DNA of 64,000 nucleotides from an uncultured Collinsella sp. (GCA_958354105.1 CATWVA010000004.1:32116-96115), one strand, 5' to 3'. Counted from the stretch's first letter, positions 1 to 9,129 are shown. Notes: generated from the letters alone by a model not told the origin. Translations and numbers: made by a program.

Positions 1-992
1 GCGCGGCGCAGGGCCAGCGGGCTATCCTCGCCGGCGAGCGTCATGATCTCGGCGACGGTGTTCTCGAAGAAGCGACTCGTCATGCCGGTGGCACCCACGG
101 AACCGATCTCCTCCTTGTCGACGATGAGCGTGATGCTCGTGCGCTCGACATTGGCCACATTAATCTGGGCGAGCATGGACGGATAGGCGCAGACGCGGTC
201 GTCGTGGCCATAGCCCAGAATCATGGAGCGGTCGAGGCCCATGTCGCGGGCGGGGCCGGCGGGCACGACCTCGATCTCGGCGGAGAGGAAGTCCTCCTCC
301 TCGACGTCGTACTGCTCCTTGAGGATGTCCAGGAACATCTGCTTGACGGGCTCCTTGGGGGCGTCCTTGTCGTCCTCATCGAACTTGACGGGACGACCGC
401 CCACGATCACGTCGAGGATCTCGGCGTCGACGGCGTCCTTGGCGGGCTTGGACATCTGCTCGCTCGAGAGGTGGATCAGCAGGTCGGAGATGGTAAAGAC
501 CGGATCGTCTGCCTTGTCGCCGATATTGATGTCGACGGTGGTACCGTCCTTTTTGCAGATGACGCCCACGAGTGCGAGCGGGGAGGCTACCCAGTGGTAG
601 CTCTTGACGCCGCCGTAGTAGTGCGTGTCGAGGTAGGCCATGTCGCCGGCCTCGAAGGCGGGATTCTGCTTAAGGTCCAGGCGCGGCGAGTCCACGTGGG
701 CGCCCAGGATGTTAAAGCCCTGCTCGAGCGGGGCGGTGCCCAGGTTGACGAGCATAAGGTCCTTGCCGTGGTTGGCGGCGTACACCTTGTCGCCTGCCTT
801 GAGCTCGCGGCCTTCGGCGATCACGGTCTTCAGGTCGACGTATCCCGCCTCCTCGGCCATCTTGATGCCGGCCTTGACGCACAGGCGCTCGGTCTTGTTC
901 TCGCTCAAAAACTGCTTATAGCCGCGGCAAAGCTCCTCGAGCTCCTCGACTTGCTGTGGCGTGTACTTTTTCCATGCGCAGGGACGCTCCAT
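1..992 (-). CDS. M18 family aminopeptidase, partial (C-terminus outside window)
   Basis: Zinc-dependent cytosolic aminopeptidase of the M18 (aspartyl aminopeptidase/ApeA) family, releasing N-terminal residues from peptides. The reading frame is open from the left edge up to an ATG at 992 and gives about 330 residues of the roughly 430-480 usual for M18. It carries the M18 metal motif HVDSPRLD at residues 99-106 and a second acidic motif DKEEIGS near residue 300. The start is supported by GAAAGGAG upstream of the ATG on the minus strand. It is divergent from polA. The long plus-strand frame over the same bases is only its shadow. The truncation is the window edge, not a mutation. Confidence 0.9.
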   Translation of the reverse strand, partial: MERPCAWKKYTPQQVEELEELCRGYKQFLSENKTERLCVKAGIKMAEEAGYVDLKTVIAEGRELKAGDKVYAANHGKDLMLVNLGTAPLEQGFNILGAHVDSPRLDLKQNPAFEAGDMAYLDTHYYGGVKSYHWVASPLALVGVICKKDGTTVDINIGDKADDPVFTISDLLIHLSSEQMSKPAKDAVDAEILDVIVGGRPVKFDEDDKDAPKEPVKQMFLDILKEQYDVEEEDFLSAEIEVVPAGPARDMGLDRSMILGYGHDDRVCAYPSMLAQINVANVERTSITLIVDKEEIGSVGATGMTSRFFENTVAEIMTLAGEDSPLALRR

Positions 993-1031
993 GACGCAGG
1001 CTCCTTTCGGATCGATCGTGCTGGTTGATGT

Positions 1032-1066
1032 ACCGTGAGCCATCGTATCACGCGCGGGCTCACGGT
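1032..1066. promoter_or_regulatory. Inverted repeat between divergent M18 peptidase and polA
   Basis: ACCGTGAGCC at 1032-1041 is matched exactly by its reverse complement at 1057-1066, 15 bases apart. It lies in the short divergent intergenic region, just upstream of the peptidase ribosome binding site. It could be an operator or a leader hairpin. No regulator is identified. Confidence 0.35.
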
Positions 1067-1158
1067 GGCGGGGGAGCTTGATGTGCGGTGGCCGCGGGGC
1101 AGGGAGCGTGTAAACTGGTGTGAGCAAACCGTGCCCAGCCCAAAGCGAGGTATTCAAT

Positions 1159-3906
1159 ATGTCTGACAAGCGCCGCACTTTTGCCGTTATCGACGGCAAC
1201 TCGCTCATGCACCGCGCCTTCCACGCCGTGCCGCCCACCATGAACGCGCCGGACGGTCGCCCCACCAACGCGATCTTTGGCTTTCTGAACATGTTTCTTA
1301 AGATGATCGATGCCTTTAACCCCGACGGTGTGGTCGTGGCGTTTGACAAGGGCAAACCGCGCGTGCGCATGGAGATGCTGCCGCAGTATAAGGCGCAACG
1401 CCCGCCCATGGACCCCGATCTGCATGCGCAGTTCCCTATGATTAAGGAGCTGCTCACCGCGCTCAACGTGCCGATTCTGCAGTCCGAGGGCTGGGAAGGC
1501 GACGATATCCTGGGAACCATGGCGCGCCTGGGTGAAGAGGCCGGCTGCGACATGCTACTGGTGACCGGCGACCGCGACATGTATCAACTCGTGACCGAGC
1601 ACGTCAACGTGGTTTCGACCCGCAAGGGCCTGTCCGACGTGGCGATCATGACGCCCGAGAGCGTGGACGACCTGTATCACGGCATTACGCCGGCGCTCGT
1701 GCCCGATTTTTACGGTCTAAAGGGCGATACGTCGGACAACATTCCCGGCGTACCGGGCATCGGCCCCAAAAAGGCGAGTGCGCTCATCGCACAGTACGGC
1801 AGCTTGGACGAGGTCATCGCGCATGCCGACGAGGTCAAGGGCAAGATGGGCGAGAACCTGCGTGCGCACATCGACGATGCGCTGCTGAGCCGCAAGGTCG
1901 CAACCATTCGCACCGATGCGCCCGTCGAGCTCGACTTTGACGAAACGTCCTTCCCGGCGTTTTCTGCCGATGAGGTTTCCGCGGCGCTGGGCACGCTTGG
2001 TATCACCGCCATGCAGAACCGTTTCTTGGCGCTGATCGGCGGCGAGGGCGGGGCTGCTGCCTCCAGTGTGTTTGAGATACCTGCGATGGTTCGCGCAGCC
2101 GCCGGCGATGCTGACGCGCTTGGTGCCGTTGCGGCTGAGGTCTCCCGCGCGATTGATGCCGGCGAGTGGGTCGCCGCCGTGGTGGACGACGACAAGGAAG
2201 AGGGCGCGCTCTTTGGACTGACGCGCACGCTGTGGTTGGCGACGTCCAAGGGCCTGTTCGCGCTCGAGGAGGGCGACGGCGCCTCCACTGCCGTAGTCGA
2301 TGGCTTCAACTTCGCTCACGGTGTGATCGCCGGCGTGCTTGCGCGTCTGTTTATGGAGGGCCGCGTGGCGAGCCCGGATATGAAGGCGCTGCTGCACGAG
2401 CTTTCGCCCATCGATTCTTCTGAGCCCGAGCTCATGGATCCGATCGCTGCCGATTCCACGCGTATCTTCGATACCGTGGTCGCTGCCTATCTGCTGGATT
2501 CCGATCGCTCCGAGTTCGATGAGGCATATCTTGCCGATACGTATCTGCAGATGGCGCTGCCTGCGGCGCGCGGCGCAGAGGGTGCCGGTGAGGACGCTCC
2601 GGCGCCCGCCGCTCGCACGGCGGCCTTGACGCTGGCGCTGGTCGCACCGCTGCGCGAGTGCATGGCCCGTGAGAATGCCGCCAACGTGTTCGACGGCATC
2701 GAGATGCCGCTCGTTCCGGTGCTTGCCAAGATGGAGCGCGCGGGCATGCTCGTGGATCCCGACCGCCTGCGCAGTCTGTCCGAGGGTCTGGCGACCCAGA
2801 TCACCGAGGTCGAGCGAAGCATTCGCGACCTTGCCGGTGATGAGACCTTTAATATTGGCAGTCCCATGCAGCTGTCGCATGTGCTCTTTGATGTGATGGG
2901 GCTTCCGACCAAGGGCCTCAAGAAGACTAAGCGCGGCTATTATTCGACCAACGCCAAGGTGCTGAGCGACCTTGCGCGTGACCACGAAATCGTGCGTCTG
3001 ATCTTGGACTGGCGTGAGAAGTCTAAGATCAAGTCCACCTATCTGGACACCCTGGGCCCGCTACGCCGTGGTGACGGTCGCGTACACACTACGTACAACC
3101 AGACCATCACGGCAACGGGGCGTTTGTCCTCGAGCGACCCGAATCTGCAGAACATCCCGACGCGCTCGGAGCTGGGTCGTACCGTCAAGACGGCGTTTTC
3201 GGCAGGCGAGGGAAGCGTCTTTTTGGCGGTGGACTACTCGCAGATAGAGCTGCGTCTGCTGGCACATCTCTCGGGTGACGAGCACTTGGTGCGCGCCTTT
3301 AACGAGGGCGAGGACTTCCATGCCGAGACGGCGGCGCGCGTATTTGGTGTGCCGGTGTCCGAGGTAACGCCCGACCTGCGCAGTCGCGCCAAGGCCGTGA
3401 ACTTTGGCATCGTGTATGGCCAGCAGGCCTACGGCCTGTCGCAGTCGCTGCATATCTCGATGGCCGAGGCACGCGACATGATCGACCGCTACTACGAGGC
3501 CTACCCGGGCGTGCGCACGTTCCTCGACAACGTGGTGGCACGTGCCAAGCAGACGGGCTACGCCGAGACCATGTATGGCCGCCGTCGCCATATTCCCGAG
3601 CTCAAGGCCAAAAACCCGCAACTCCGCGGCTTTGGCGAGCGCACGGCCATGAACCACCCCATGCAGGGAACCGCCGCCGACATCATCAAGATCGCGATGG
3701 CCCGCGTGAGCCGCCGTCTGGAAGAAGAAGGCTTTGCCGCCCATATGATCTTGCAGGTGCACGACGAACTGGACTTTGAGTGCCCAGTGGATGAGGTCGA
3801 GGCGCTCACCGCGATGGTCCGCGACGTCATGGAGCACGTAGTAGACCTCCGCGTACCCCTCATCGCCGAAGCCTCAACCGGAGTAACCTGGGCCGACGCC
3901 AAGTAA
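1159..3906 (+). CDS. polA: DNA polymerase I
   Basis: Replication and repair polymerase of 915 residues. The N-terminal ~290 residues form the 5'-3' nuclease domain (begins RTFAVIDGNSLMHRAF). The C-terminal ~370 residues form the family A polymerase with motif A DYSQIELRLL near 691, motif B RSRAKAVNFGIVYG near 741 and motif C QVHDEL near 866. The middle region aligns by position with the 3'-5' exonuclease domain, but I see no DxE metal motif (WVAAVVDDDKEE stands where one is expected), so proofreading is probably lost, as in Taq polymerase. The ATG at 1159 is preferred over the upstream in-frame start at 1120 because the nuclease domain begins right after it and GCGAGG lies about 8 bases upstream. 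Confidence 0.96.
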   Translation: MSDKRRTFAVIDGNSLMHRAFHAVPPTMNAPDGRPTNAIFGFLNMFLKMIDAFNPDGVVVAFDKGKPRVRMEMLPQYKAQRPPMDPDLHAQFPMIKELLTALNVPILQSEGWEGDDILGTMARLGEEAGCDMLLVTGDRDMYQLVTEHVNVVSTRKGLSDVAIMTPESVDDLYHGITPALVPDFYGLKGDTSDNIPGVPGIGPKKASALIAQYGSLDEVIAHADEVKGKMGENLRAHIDDALLSRKVATIRTDAPVELDFDETSFPAFSADEVSAALGTLGITAMQNRFLALIGGEGGAAASSVFEIPAMVRAAAGDADALGAVAAEVSRAIDAGEWVAAVVDDDKEEGALFGLTRTLWLATSKGLFALEEGDGASTAVVDGFNFAHGVIAGVLARLFMEGRVASPDMKALLHELSPIDSSEPELMDPIAADSTRIFDTVVAAYLLDSDRSEFDEAYLADTYLQMALPAARGAEGAGEDAPAPAARTAALTLALVAPLRECMARENAANVFDGIEMPLVPVLAKMERAGMLVDPDRLRSLSEGLATQITEVERSIRDLAGDETFNIGSPMQLSHVLFDVMGLPTKGLKKTKRGYYSTNAKVLSDLARDHEIVRLILDWREKSKIKSTYLDTLGPLRRGDGRVHTTYNQTITATGRLSSSDPNLQNIPTRSELGRTVKTAFSAGEGSVFLAVDYSQIELRLLAHLSGDEHLVRAFNEGEDFHAETAARVFGVPVSEVTPDLRSRAKAVNFGIVYGQQAYGLSQSLHISMAEARDMIDRYYEAYPGVRTFLDNVVARAKQTGYAETMYGRRRHIPELKAKNPQLRGFGERTAMNHPMQGTAADIIKIAMARVSRRLEEEGFAAHMILQVHDELDFECPVDEVEALTAMVRDVMEHVVDLRVPLIAEASTGVTWADAK

Positions 3907-3941
3907 GGACGCCCCCCACAACTCCAAAGTAACCAAAAACA

Positions 3942-3979
3942 GAAGGACGCCCCTCATCAACAAGGAGCGTCCTTCGTTC
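3942..3979 (+). terminator. Rho-independent terminator after polA
   Basis: GAAGGACGC-type stem (3942-3954) pairs with GCGTCCTTC (3963-3975), 9-base loop, followed by a T-rich GTTCAAT tract. It lies 35 bases after the polA stop. Confidence 0.65.
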
Positions 3980-4012
3980 AATAAAAATCAGCCAAAGTAT
4001 CTAGGCGCCAAG

Positions 4013-4208
4013 ACGCCATCTAGGCGGCAAGCAAGTCACCCAAGGACCTGGCCGGGCGAGGCGGGTAAGTTTTTCGTAGATTCCGCACGAGCCGGAAAGC
4101 ACTTAATGTGCTTTCCGAGCGAGCCCAGGACCTGACCGAGCGAAAAACTTACCCGCCTCGCCCGGCCAGGTCCGACGAGCCACGTTAACGAGCCGCCAAG
4201 ATGGCGTC
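4013..4208. repeat. Giant palindrome, family B copy 1
   Basis: Perfect 33-base inverted arms at 4044-4076 and 4141-4173 enclose a core with its own hairpin centred on CACTTAATGTG (about 4100-4110). Outside these, GACGCCATCT-GGCGGC near 4013-4029 is mirrored by GCCGCC-AGATGGCGTC at 4192-4208, so the palindrome reaches into the last codons of the HAD gene. The core TTCCGCACGAGCCG...CACTTAATGTG...GCGAGC...AGGAC recurs inverted at 54486-54593. It may end transcription from both polA and the HAD gene. Confidence 0.85.
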
Positions 4209-5012
4209 GATGAGCGTCAGTACGCCCCCGTCGTTGTTGCTCGGAATGCGCCACTTAGCGTGCGCGTTCATATGCTCTTCGGCATTGTCCACGATAAAGC
4301 TGTGCCCGACGCGCTCCAGCATGGGGATGTCGTTGTAGGTGTCGCCCACGGCGGCAGCATCGGCAATATCGATGCCCAGGTGCTCGCACAGGTGAGCGAC
4401 GCCGGCGCCCTTGTCGACGCCCAGGTTCATAAAGTCGATCCACTCGCGCCCGGCGTTGGTGACGTAGAGCTTGTCCGAGAACTCGGGGCTATAGGTCTCG
4501 CGGAAAGCGGGCTCGGCGTCGTAGCCGGGGAAGAAGACCGATATCTTGTTGGACTCGAAATCAATGCCCTCAAAGCTGTCGACGTAGTTGATTGTGCTGT
4601 AGTAGACGCTGATCTCGTCGTGGTATTGATGGTCGCGGGCAAGCACGTAGAACTCGTCGAAGCAGCACAGGACGGGGACAGCGCGAGGATCCTCCGAGGC
4701 ACGGCTCAAGACCTGCTGATACAGCTCCACGTCAATATTGCTCTTATAGATATAGCTGCCGCGATAGATCACGCACGCTCCGTTGTCGGGACAAAAGGCG
4801 AGGCGGTTCTTGATGCCCTCGAACATCTCCTCGAGCTTGGGGGCGGGACGTCCGCTGGCGGGGCAGAATACGATGCCGGCGTCGGCGAGCTTGTCCAGGC
4901 GCTCACCAAGACCCTGGGGCAGCACACGCTCGTCGGTCAGCAGCGTCTTGTCCATATCGACGGCGAGAATCTTAATGTTGCCGATGTTGGCGTCCGATTC
5001 GTAAGTTTGCAT
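4185..5012 (-). CDS. HAD superfamily Cof-type phosphatase
   Basis: Soluble phosphatase of 275 residues, Cof/YidA-like subfamily IIB, likely acting on sugar phosphates or other small phosphorylated metabolites. Motif I is DMDKTLL near residue 19 (nucleophile Asp and acid/base Asp), and motif III/IV is GDTYNDIPML near residue 224. The ATG at 5012 follows AAAGGCG on the minus strand. The last codons lie inside the family B palindrome. Substrate cannot be told from sequence. Confidence 0.88.
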   Translation of the reverse strand: MQTYESDANIGNIKILAVDMDKTLLTDERVLPQGLGERLDKLADAGIVFCPASGRPAPKLEEMFEGIKNRLAFCPDNGACVIYRGSYIYKSNIDVELYQQVLSRASEDPRAVPVLCCFDEFYVLARDHQYHDEISVYYSTINYVDSFEGIDFESNKISVFFPGYDAEPAFRETYSPEFSDKLYVTNAGREWIDFMNLGVDKGAGVAHLCEHLGIDIADAAAVGDTYNDIPMLERVGHSFIVDNAEEHMNAHAKWRIPSNNDGGVLTLIDAILAAR

Positions 5013-5566
5013 AAAAATGCGCCTTTCGTTTCGAGATTGTTTCAGACGTTATAACCATCAACTAGTAGTCGAGCGTATTTTCGCAGGAATGGTGCGTATT
5101 TGCACTGCAATTCACAAACTAATGAAAAAACTTTTCAGAAATTTGAATTTGTCGCTTGCGCAGCGTGCACTTTATCGTAATATAGCGAACATCGAAAACG
5201 GAGACGGCAAAAGAGCCGTTTACCGAGGAAAAGGTACCGTTTGCGATATTTCAATTGCGCCCGGCGATACGTGAAAGGAGAGGCAGATGCAGTTCGTAAA
5301 GATCATCACCACTGCAGACAATGCCATCCGACGCCAGCGCGCAATTTCCCGACGACGATAACAATCGTCTCTGTCCGCATGGGGCGAATTGCCTCAACAG
5401 AGTCATTTTGAGGTCGTTGGGTTTTAGCACGACATTGCTGCATGTTTCTAGGGCATGTATGTGCTGATTTTTGCTATTTAACCTGATATTGCACGGTATG
5501 TGACCTTGAAATGACTTGCAACTGACCGATGTTCTAACTAGCTACCAAGGGCGAAAGGAAATAGCC
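5013..5566 (+). promoter_or_regulatory. Long argG leader region
   Basis: A 554-base gap between the divergent HAD gene and argG. A candidate promoter is TTGCGC (5156-5161), 16-base spacer, TAATAT (5178-5183). The predicted transcript carries a leader of roughly 375 bases before argG. It contains a small hairpin ACGGC-AAAAGA-GCCGT near 5209-5221, the arginine-rich leader peptide gene (5287-5361) and several mutually exclusive pairings after it: GACGAT/ATCGTC (5354-5369), CTCTGT/ACAGAG, and CCTCAA/TTGAGG. AT-rich half sites AATTCAC and TTTGAAT near 5110-5150 loosely resemble ARG boxes, a weak observation. Confidence 0.5.
5287..5361 (+). CDS. Arginine-rich leader peptide upstream of argG
   Basis: A 24-codon ORF with a strong ribosome site (GAAAGGAGAGGCAG just before the ATG). 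Six of 24 residues are arginine (positions 15, 16, 18, 22, 23, 24), and it ends with three consecutive CGA codons followed by TAA. The last two CGA codons and the stop sit inside a perfect 6-bp hairpin (5354-5369). It lies about 205 bases before argG, an arginine biosynthetic gene. This is the layout expected of a ribosome-mediated attenuation peptide that senses charged tRNA-Arg. The function is inferred; the ORF, codons and hairpin are seen. Confidence 0.7.
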   Translation: MQFVKIITTADNAIRRQRAISRRR

Positions 5567-6793
5567 ATGAGCAAGGAAAAAGTCGTTCTCGCATATTCCG
5601 GTGGTCTTGATACATCCGTATGTGTCAAGTGGCTCCAGGACGAGAAGAATCTCGATGTCGTTTGTGTCTGCGGCAACGTGGGCCAGGAAGAGACCGGCCT
5701 GGATGCCAAGAAGCAGAAGGCGCTCGACCTGGGCGTTCTGGATTGCCAGGTGCTCGACCTGCGCGACGAGTTCTCCGATGAGTTTCTGACTAAGGCCATC
5801 GCTGCCAACTCCATGTACGAGAACAAGTACCCGCTGCTCTCCGCCCTGTCCCGCCCGCTGCTCGCCAAGAAGCTTGTCGAGGTCGCCCACGAGTTTGGCG
5901 CGACCTACGTCGCCCACGGCTGCACTGGCAAGGGTAACGACCAGGTCCGTTTTGAGGCTGCCGTCAAGGCCCTCGACCCCGAGCTTAAGGTTATCGCCCC
6001 GGTTCGCGAGTGGGATCTGAAGTGCCGTCCCGACGAGGTCGCCTATGCCCACGCCCACAACGTGCCGGTTCCCGAGGGTGCCAACGACAACCCCTACTCC
6101 ATCGACGACAACCTGTGGGGTCGTGCCATTGAGTGCGGTCACCTGGAGGATCCCTGGAACGAGCCGCTCGACGACGCTTGGGTTATGACCAAGAACCCCG
6201 AGGACACGCCGGACACCCCGACCTACACCGAGATTGAGTTTGAGGCCGGCAAGCCCGTCGCCGTCGACGGCAAGAAGATGAAGCTCTCCGAGATCGTCAT
6301 CGCCCTCAACAAGATCTCCGGCGACAATGGCTTTGGCCGCCTCGATCTGGTCGAGGATCGTCTGGTGGGCCTCAAGAGCCGTGAGTGCTATGAGGTTCCC
6401 GGAGCCCTGACGCTCATCACCGCCCACAAGGCGCTCGAGGACATCTGCGTCGAGGGCGACCTGCTCAAGACCAAGATCAAGCTCGAGCAGGATTGGGCCA
6501 CCGCCGTGTACAACGGCCAGTGGTACAGCCCGCTCAAAAACGCGCTCGATGCCTTTATGGCCGATACCCAGAAGTTCGTGACCGGCACTGTCCGTCTGAA
6601 GTTCTTTAAGGGCAACTGCCATGTCGTCGGCCGCAAGAGCCCCTTCAGCCTCTACGACTACGGTCTGGCTACCTACGACCGCGACACCACGTTTGACGAG
6701 AAGGCCAGCGCCGGCTTTATCGAGATCGATACGCTGTCGCTCAAGACGTGGGCAAAGGTCCAGGGCCCCAGCTCTGCTGCCGCCCAGGCCTAG
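5567..6793 (+). CDS. argG: Argininosuccinate synthase
   Basis: Condenses citrulline and aspartate with ATP to argininosuccinate, the penultimate step of arginine synthesis. 408 residues, the normal length. The N-terminal ATP pyrophosphatase loop is AYSGGLDTSV at residues 8-17, and further ASS motifs include AHGCTGKGNDQVRFE. The ATG at 5567 follows GCGAAAGGAAATAGCC; the upstream in-frame start at 5516 lacks a ribosome site and adds unconserved residues. argH follows 520 bases downstream, so both arginine steps sit together. Regulation by the arginine leader peptide is likely. Confidence 0.96.
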   Translation: MSKEKVVLAYSGGLDTSVCVKWLQDEKNLDVVCVCGNVGQEETGLDAKKQKALDLGVLDCQVLDLRDEFSDEFLTKAIAANSMYENKYPLLSALSRPLLAKKLVEVAHEFGATYVAHGCTGKGNDQVRFEAAVKALDPELKVIAPVREWDLKCRPDEVAYAHAHNVPVPEGANDNPYSIDDNLWGRAIECGHLEDPWNEPLDDAWVMTKNPEDTPDTPTYTEIEFEAGKPVAVDGKKMKLSEIVIALNKISGDNGFGRLDLVEDRLVGLKSRECYEVPGALTLITAHKALEDICVEGDLLKTKIKLEQDWATAVYNGQWYSPLKNALDAFMADTQKFVTGTVRLKFFKGNCHVVGRKSPFSLYDYGLATYDRDTTFDEKASAGFIEIDTLSLKTWAKVQGPSSAAAQA

Positions 6794-6946
6794 CGCCTCC
6801 TTCCCTTGGTATCCGCGCGGCCCATCCGCGTGATACATAACGGGCGCACGGGGTCCCTACCTTTCGTTATGCTTGCTGACACTTCTTAACATCGGTGGCC
6901 CCTACGTTCCGCCCGCATATATGATGCCGCGTCTGCGGCTGAGTCC

Positions 6947-6976
6947 GAGCCCCGCCGGGGTTGTCCGGCGGGGCTC
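6947..6976 (+). terminator. Strong GC hairpin after argG
   Basis: GAGCCCCGCCGG (6947-6958) pairs exactly with CCGGCGGGGCTC (6965-6976), followed by CTTCTATC. The tail is only moderately T-rich. It separates argG from the small ORF and argH, so it is either the argG terminator or an argH-leader element. Confidence 0.6.
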
Positions 6977-7024
6977 CTTCTATCAATTTGGCGGCTCTGC
7001 GCCTATATATGAGGAGTATCCATT

Positions 7025-7195
7025 ATGTTCAATGCTATCGCGCATGCTTTACTTGCCCTCGCGCCCGAGTTCGATGCTGCAAGGGTCGAGGACGTCCCTA
7101 TGAGCCTGAAGGCCTGGATCGATGGTTCGCAGGGCAACATCCGGAGGGAGACGTTGGGCGCCAAGTGCATGGCGCGTCACTTCTTTGCAAATTAG
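7025..7195 (+). CDS. Small hypothetical protein between argG and argH
   Basis: A 56-codon ORF with a good ribosome site (GAGGAGTATCCATT before ATG). The product starts MFNAIAHALLALAPEFDAA and ends in a basic stretch with IRRETLGAKCMARHFF. I do not recognise a family. It is too short for most gene callers. It lies between a GC hairpin and argH, 118 bases upstream of the argH start, and could be cotranscribed with argH. There are only three Arg codons after the start region, so it does not look like a second arginine attenuator peptide. It may be a genuine small protein or chance. Confidence 0.4.
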   Translation: MFNAIAHALLALAPEFDAARVEDVPMSLKAWIDGSQGNIRRETLGAKCMARHFFAN

Positions 7196-7313
7196 CTACA
7201 TGGCTCCGCACACGGTGGGGAATGTGTAAAACTAGCGGTTGAAAAATCGCTTTAGCGATATGGCGCATTGCTTTGGGCGCTTGTTTTGGTATTTGGAGAA
7301 AGGGGACGGTTCC

Positions 7314-8744
7314 ATGGCTCTTTGGGGCGGTCGTTTTGAGGCGGGCGTGGCCGAGGTCACGCAGGAGTTTGGCGCGTCGCTGCCGGTCGACAAACATCTC
7401 TATAAGCAGGATATCGCCGGCTCTAAGGCGCATGCCAAAATGCTGGCGGCCCAGGGCATCATCAGTGCCGAGGACGAGCAGGCGATTGCCAAGGGCCTGA
7501 CCGGAATCGAACAGGATATCGATGCCGGCAACTTCACCTTCGACATCAACGACGAAGATATTCATATGTCCATCGAGAGCGAGCTGACGCGTCGCATCGG
7601 CGAGGCCGGTAAGCGCTTGCATACCGGACGTTCGCGCAACGACCAAGTGGCGACCGATACGCGCCTGGGCGTCAAGGCGCTGGCCAAGGAGCTCATGGAG
7701 GCCAATCTTGAGCTGCGCCATGTGCTGGTGGATGCGGCCAAGAAGTACGACAAGGTGATTCTGCCGGGCTACACGCACATGCAGCACGCTCAGCCCGTGC
7801 TGCTGTCGCATCATCTGCTGGCGTATTCTTGGATGTTCGCGCGCGACTTTACGCGCCTGAAGGCCGCCTTTGATGCCGCCGACAACTGCCCGCTGGGTGC
7901 TGCCGCGCTTGCCGGTACGAGCTATCCGCTCGATCGTCAGATGGCGGCTGCCGAGCTTGGCTTTGCGGGCGTGATTCCCAACTCGCTCGATGCGGTTTCC
8001 GACCGCGATTTCCTGCTCGATCTGCATTACGCCGGCTCCGTCATGGCCATGCACCTGTCGCGTCTTTCCGAGGAGATCGTGCTGTGGTCGAGCTCCGAAT
8101 TTGGCTTTATCACGCTTTCCGACTCGTACTCCACCGGCTCGTCCATCATGCCGCAGAAGAAGAATCCCGACTTTGCCGAGCTTATCCGCGGCAAGAGCGG
8201 CCGTGTGTATGGCAACCTGGTGCAGCTGCTCGTGACCATGAAGGGCCTGCCGCTTGCTTATAACAAGGACTTGCAGGAGGACAAGGAGGGCGCGCTCGAT
8301 ACCGCCCATACGCTCATGCAGTGCCTGTCGGTTATGGCCGGTATGATTTCGACTTGGACCGTCAACGAGGATGCCATGGCGTGCGAGTGCGGCGTGGGGC
8401 ACCTTGCCGCCACCGATGTTGCCGATTACCTGGCTAAGCGTGGTCTGCCGTTCCGCGAGGCACATGCCGTGGTGGGCCATCTGGTCCTGATGTGTGAGAA
8501 GCGTAGCTGCAATCTTGAGGACCTGCCGTTTGAGGTGTTCCAGGAGGCAAGCCCGCTCTTTGAACGCGATATTACCGAGGCGCTCGACATCCCCTCAATT
8601 GTCGCCGCGCGTACGACCGAGGGCGGTACCGCCCCTGCCGCCGTTGACGTGCAGCTGCAGCGTGCCGAGGCACAGCTCGTGGCCGACGAGGGCGTGTTTG
8701 GATCGCTGACCAAGGTCGTCGAGATGGGCCACGGGATAAAGTAA
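7314..8744 (+). CDS. argH: Argininosuccinate lyase
   Basis: Cleaves argininosuccinate to arginine and fumarate. 476 residues, typical for the fumarase/aspartase superfamily. It shows WGGRF near the start, SRNDQVATDTRL, the catalytic HTGRSRND and the signature GSSIMPQKKNPDFAELIRGK. The ATG at 7314 follows GAGAAAGGGGACGGTTCC; an upstream in-frame start at 7239 is disfavoured because WGGRFEAG normally sits near the N-terminus. It completes the argGH pair. Confidence 0.96.
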   Translation: MALWGGRFEAGVAEVTQEFGASLPVDKHLYKQDIAGSKAHAKMLAAQGIISAEDEQAIAKGLTGIEQDIDAGNFTFDINDEDIHMSIESELTRRIGEAGKRLHTGRSRNDQVATDTRLGVKALAKELMEANLELRHVLVDAAKKYDKVILPGYTHMQHAQPVLLSHHLLAYSWMFARDFTRLKAAFDAADNCPLGAAALAGTSYPLDRQMAAAELGFAGVIPNSLDAVSDRDFLLDLHYAGSVMAMHLSRLSEEIVLWSSSEFGFITLSDSYSTGSSIMPQKKNPDFAELIRGKSGRVYGNLVQLLVTMKGLPLAYNKDLQEDKEGALDTAHTLMQCLSVMAGMISTWTVNEDAMACECGVGHLAATDVADYLAKRGLPFREAHAVVGHLVLMCEKRSCNLEDLPFEVFQEASPLFERDITEALDIPSIVAARTTEGGTAPAAVDVQLQRAEAQLVADEGVFGSLTKVVEMGHGIK

Positions 8745-9129
8745 GGGTTTGGCCGAAGCCGTTTTTGCCATTTATTGAGGAATCGTTTTTTGCTTTACGG
8801 GCGTCTGCTGATGTGGGCGTCCGTATTTTGTTGCTATGGGGGAGGGGCTTGTCGAGAACTTCTGTAGGACCTTTGGGCAGGTTGTGAAGGGGGTACGTTC
8901 GCGGGCGGCAACCGACCGTCTGCTCTGCTCGATGCGGTTGATGGGCAGTCGGATGGTACTCTAATCGAGCTTCGAAACAGAAGTGACACATATGGAGCGC
9001 TTTAATAAATTGTAGCGTTTCAAGAAACAGCTTTTTGTTTAACTGCAGCTAAAACTCTGTTACGATGCAGTCCAGGCGGGTGCCGGAATGGGACTTGGGC
9101 ACGCGCGAACCTACTTGAAAGGCTACCTT
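8745..9129. other. Intergenic gap argH-ndk
   Basis: A probable argH terminator is TACGG (8796-8800) pairing with CCGTA (8821-8825) plus flanking weak pairs, followed by TTTTG. A possible ndk promoter is TTAACT (9039-9044), 16 bases, TACGAT (9061-9066). I see no gene in the rest. Confidence 0.4.

Noticed and set aside
204..1028. Long plus-strand frame with valine/glycine-rich product
   Set aside because: It is the shadow of the M18 peptidase on the minus strand, which has family motifs, a ribosome site and a sensible start.
5017..5274. 85-codon ORF in the argG leader
   Set aside because: No ribosome site, overlaps the promoter region, and unlike the leader peptide ORF shows no feature of interest.
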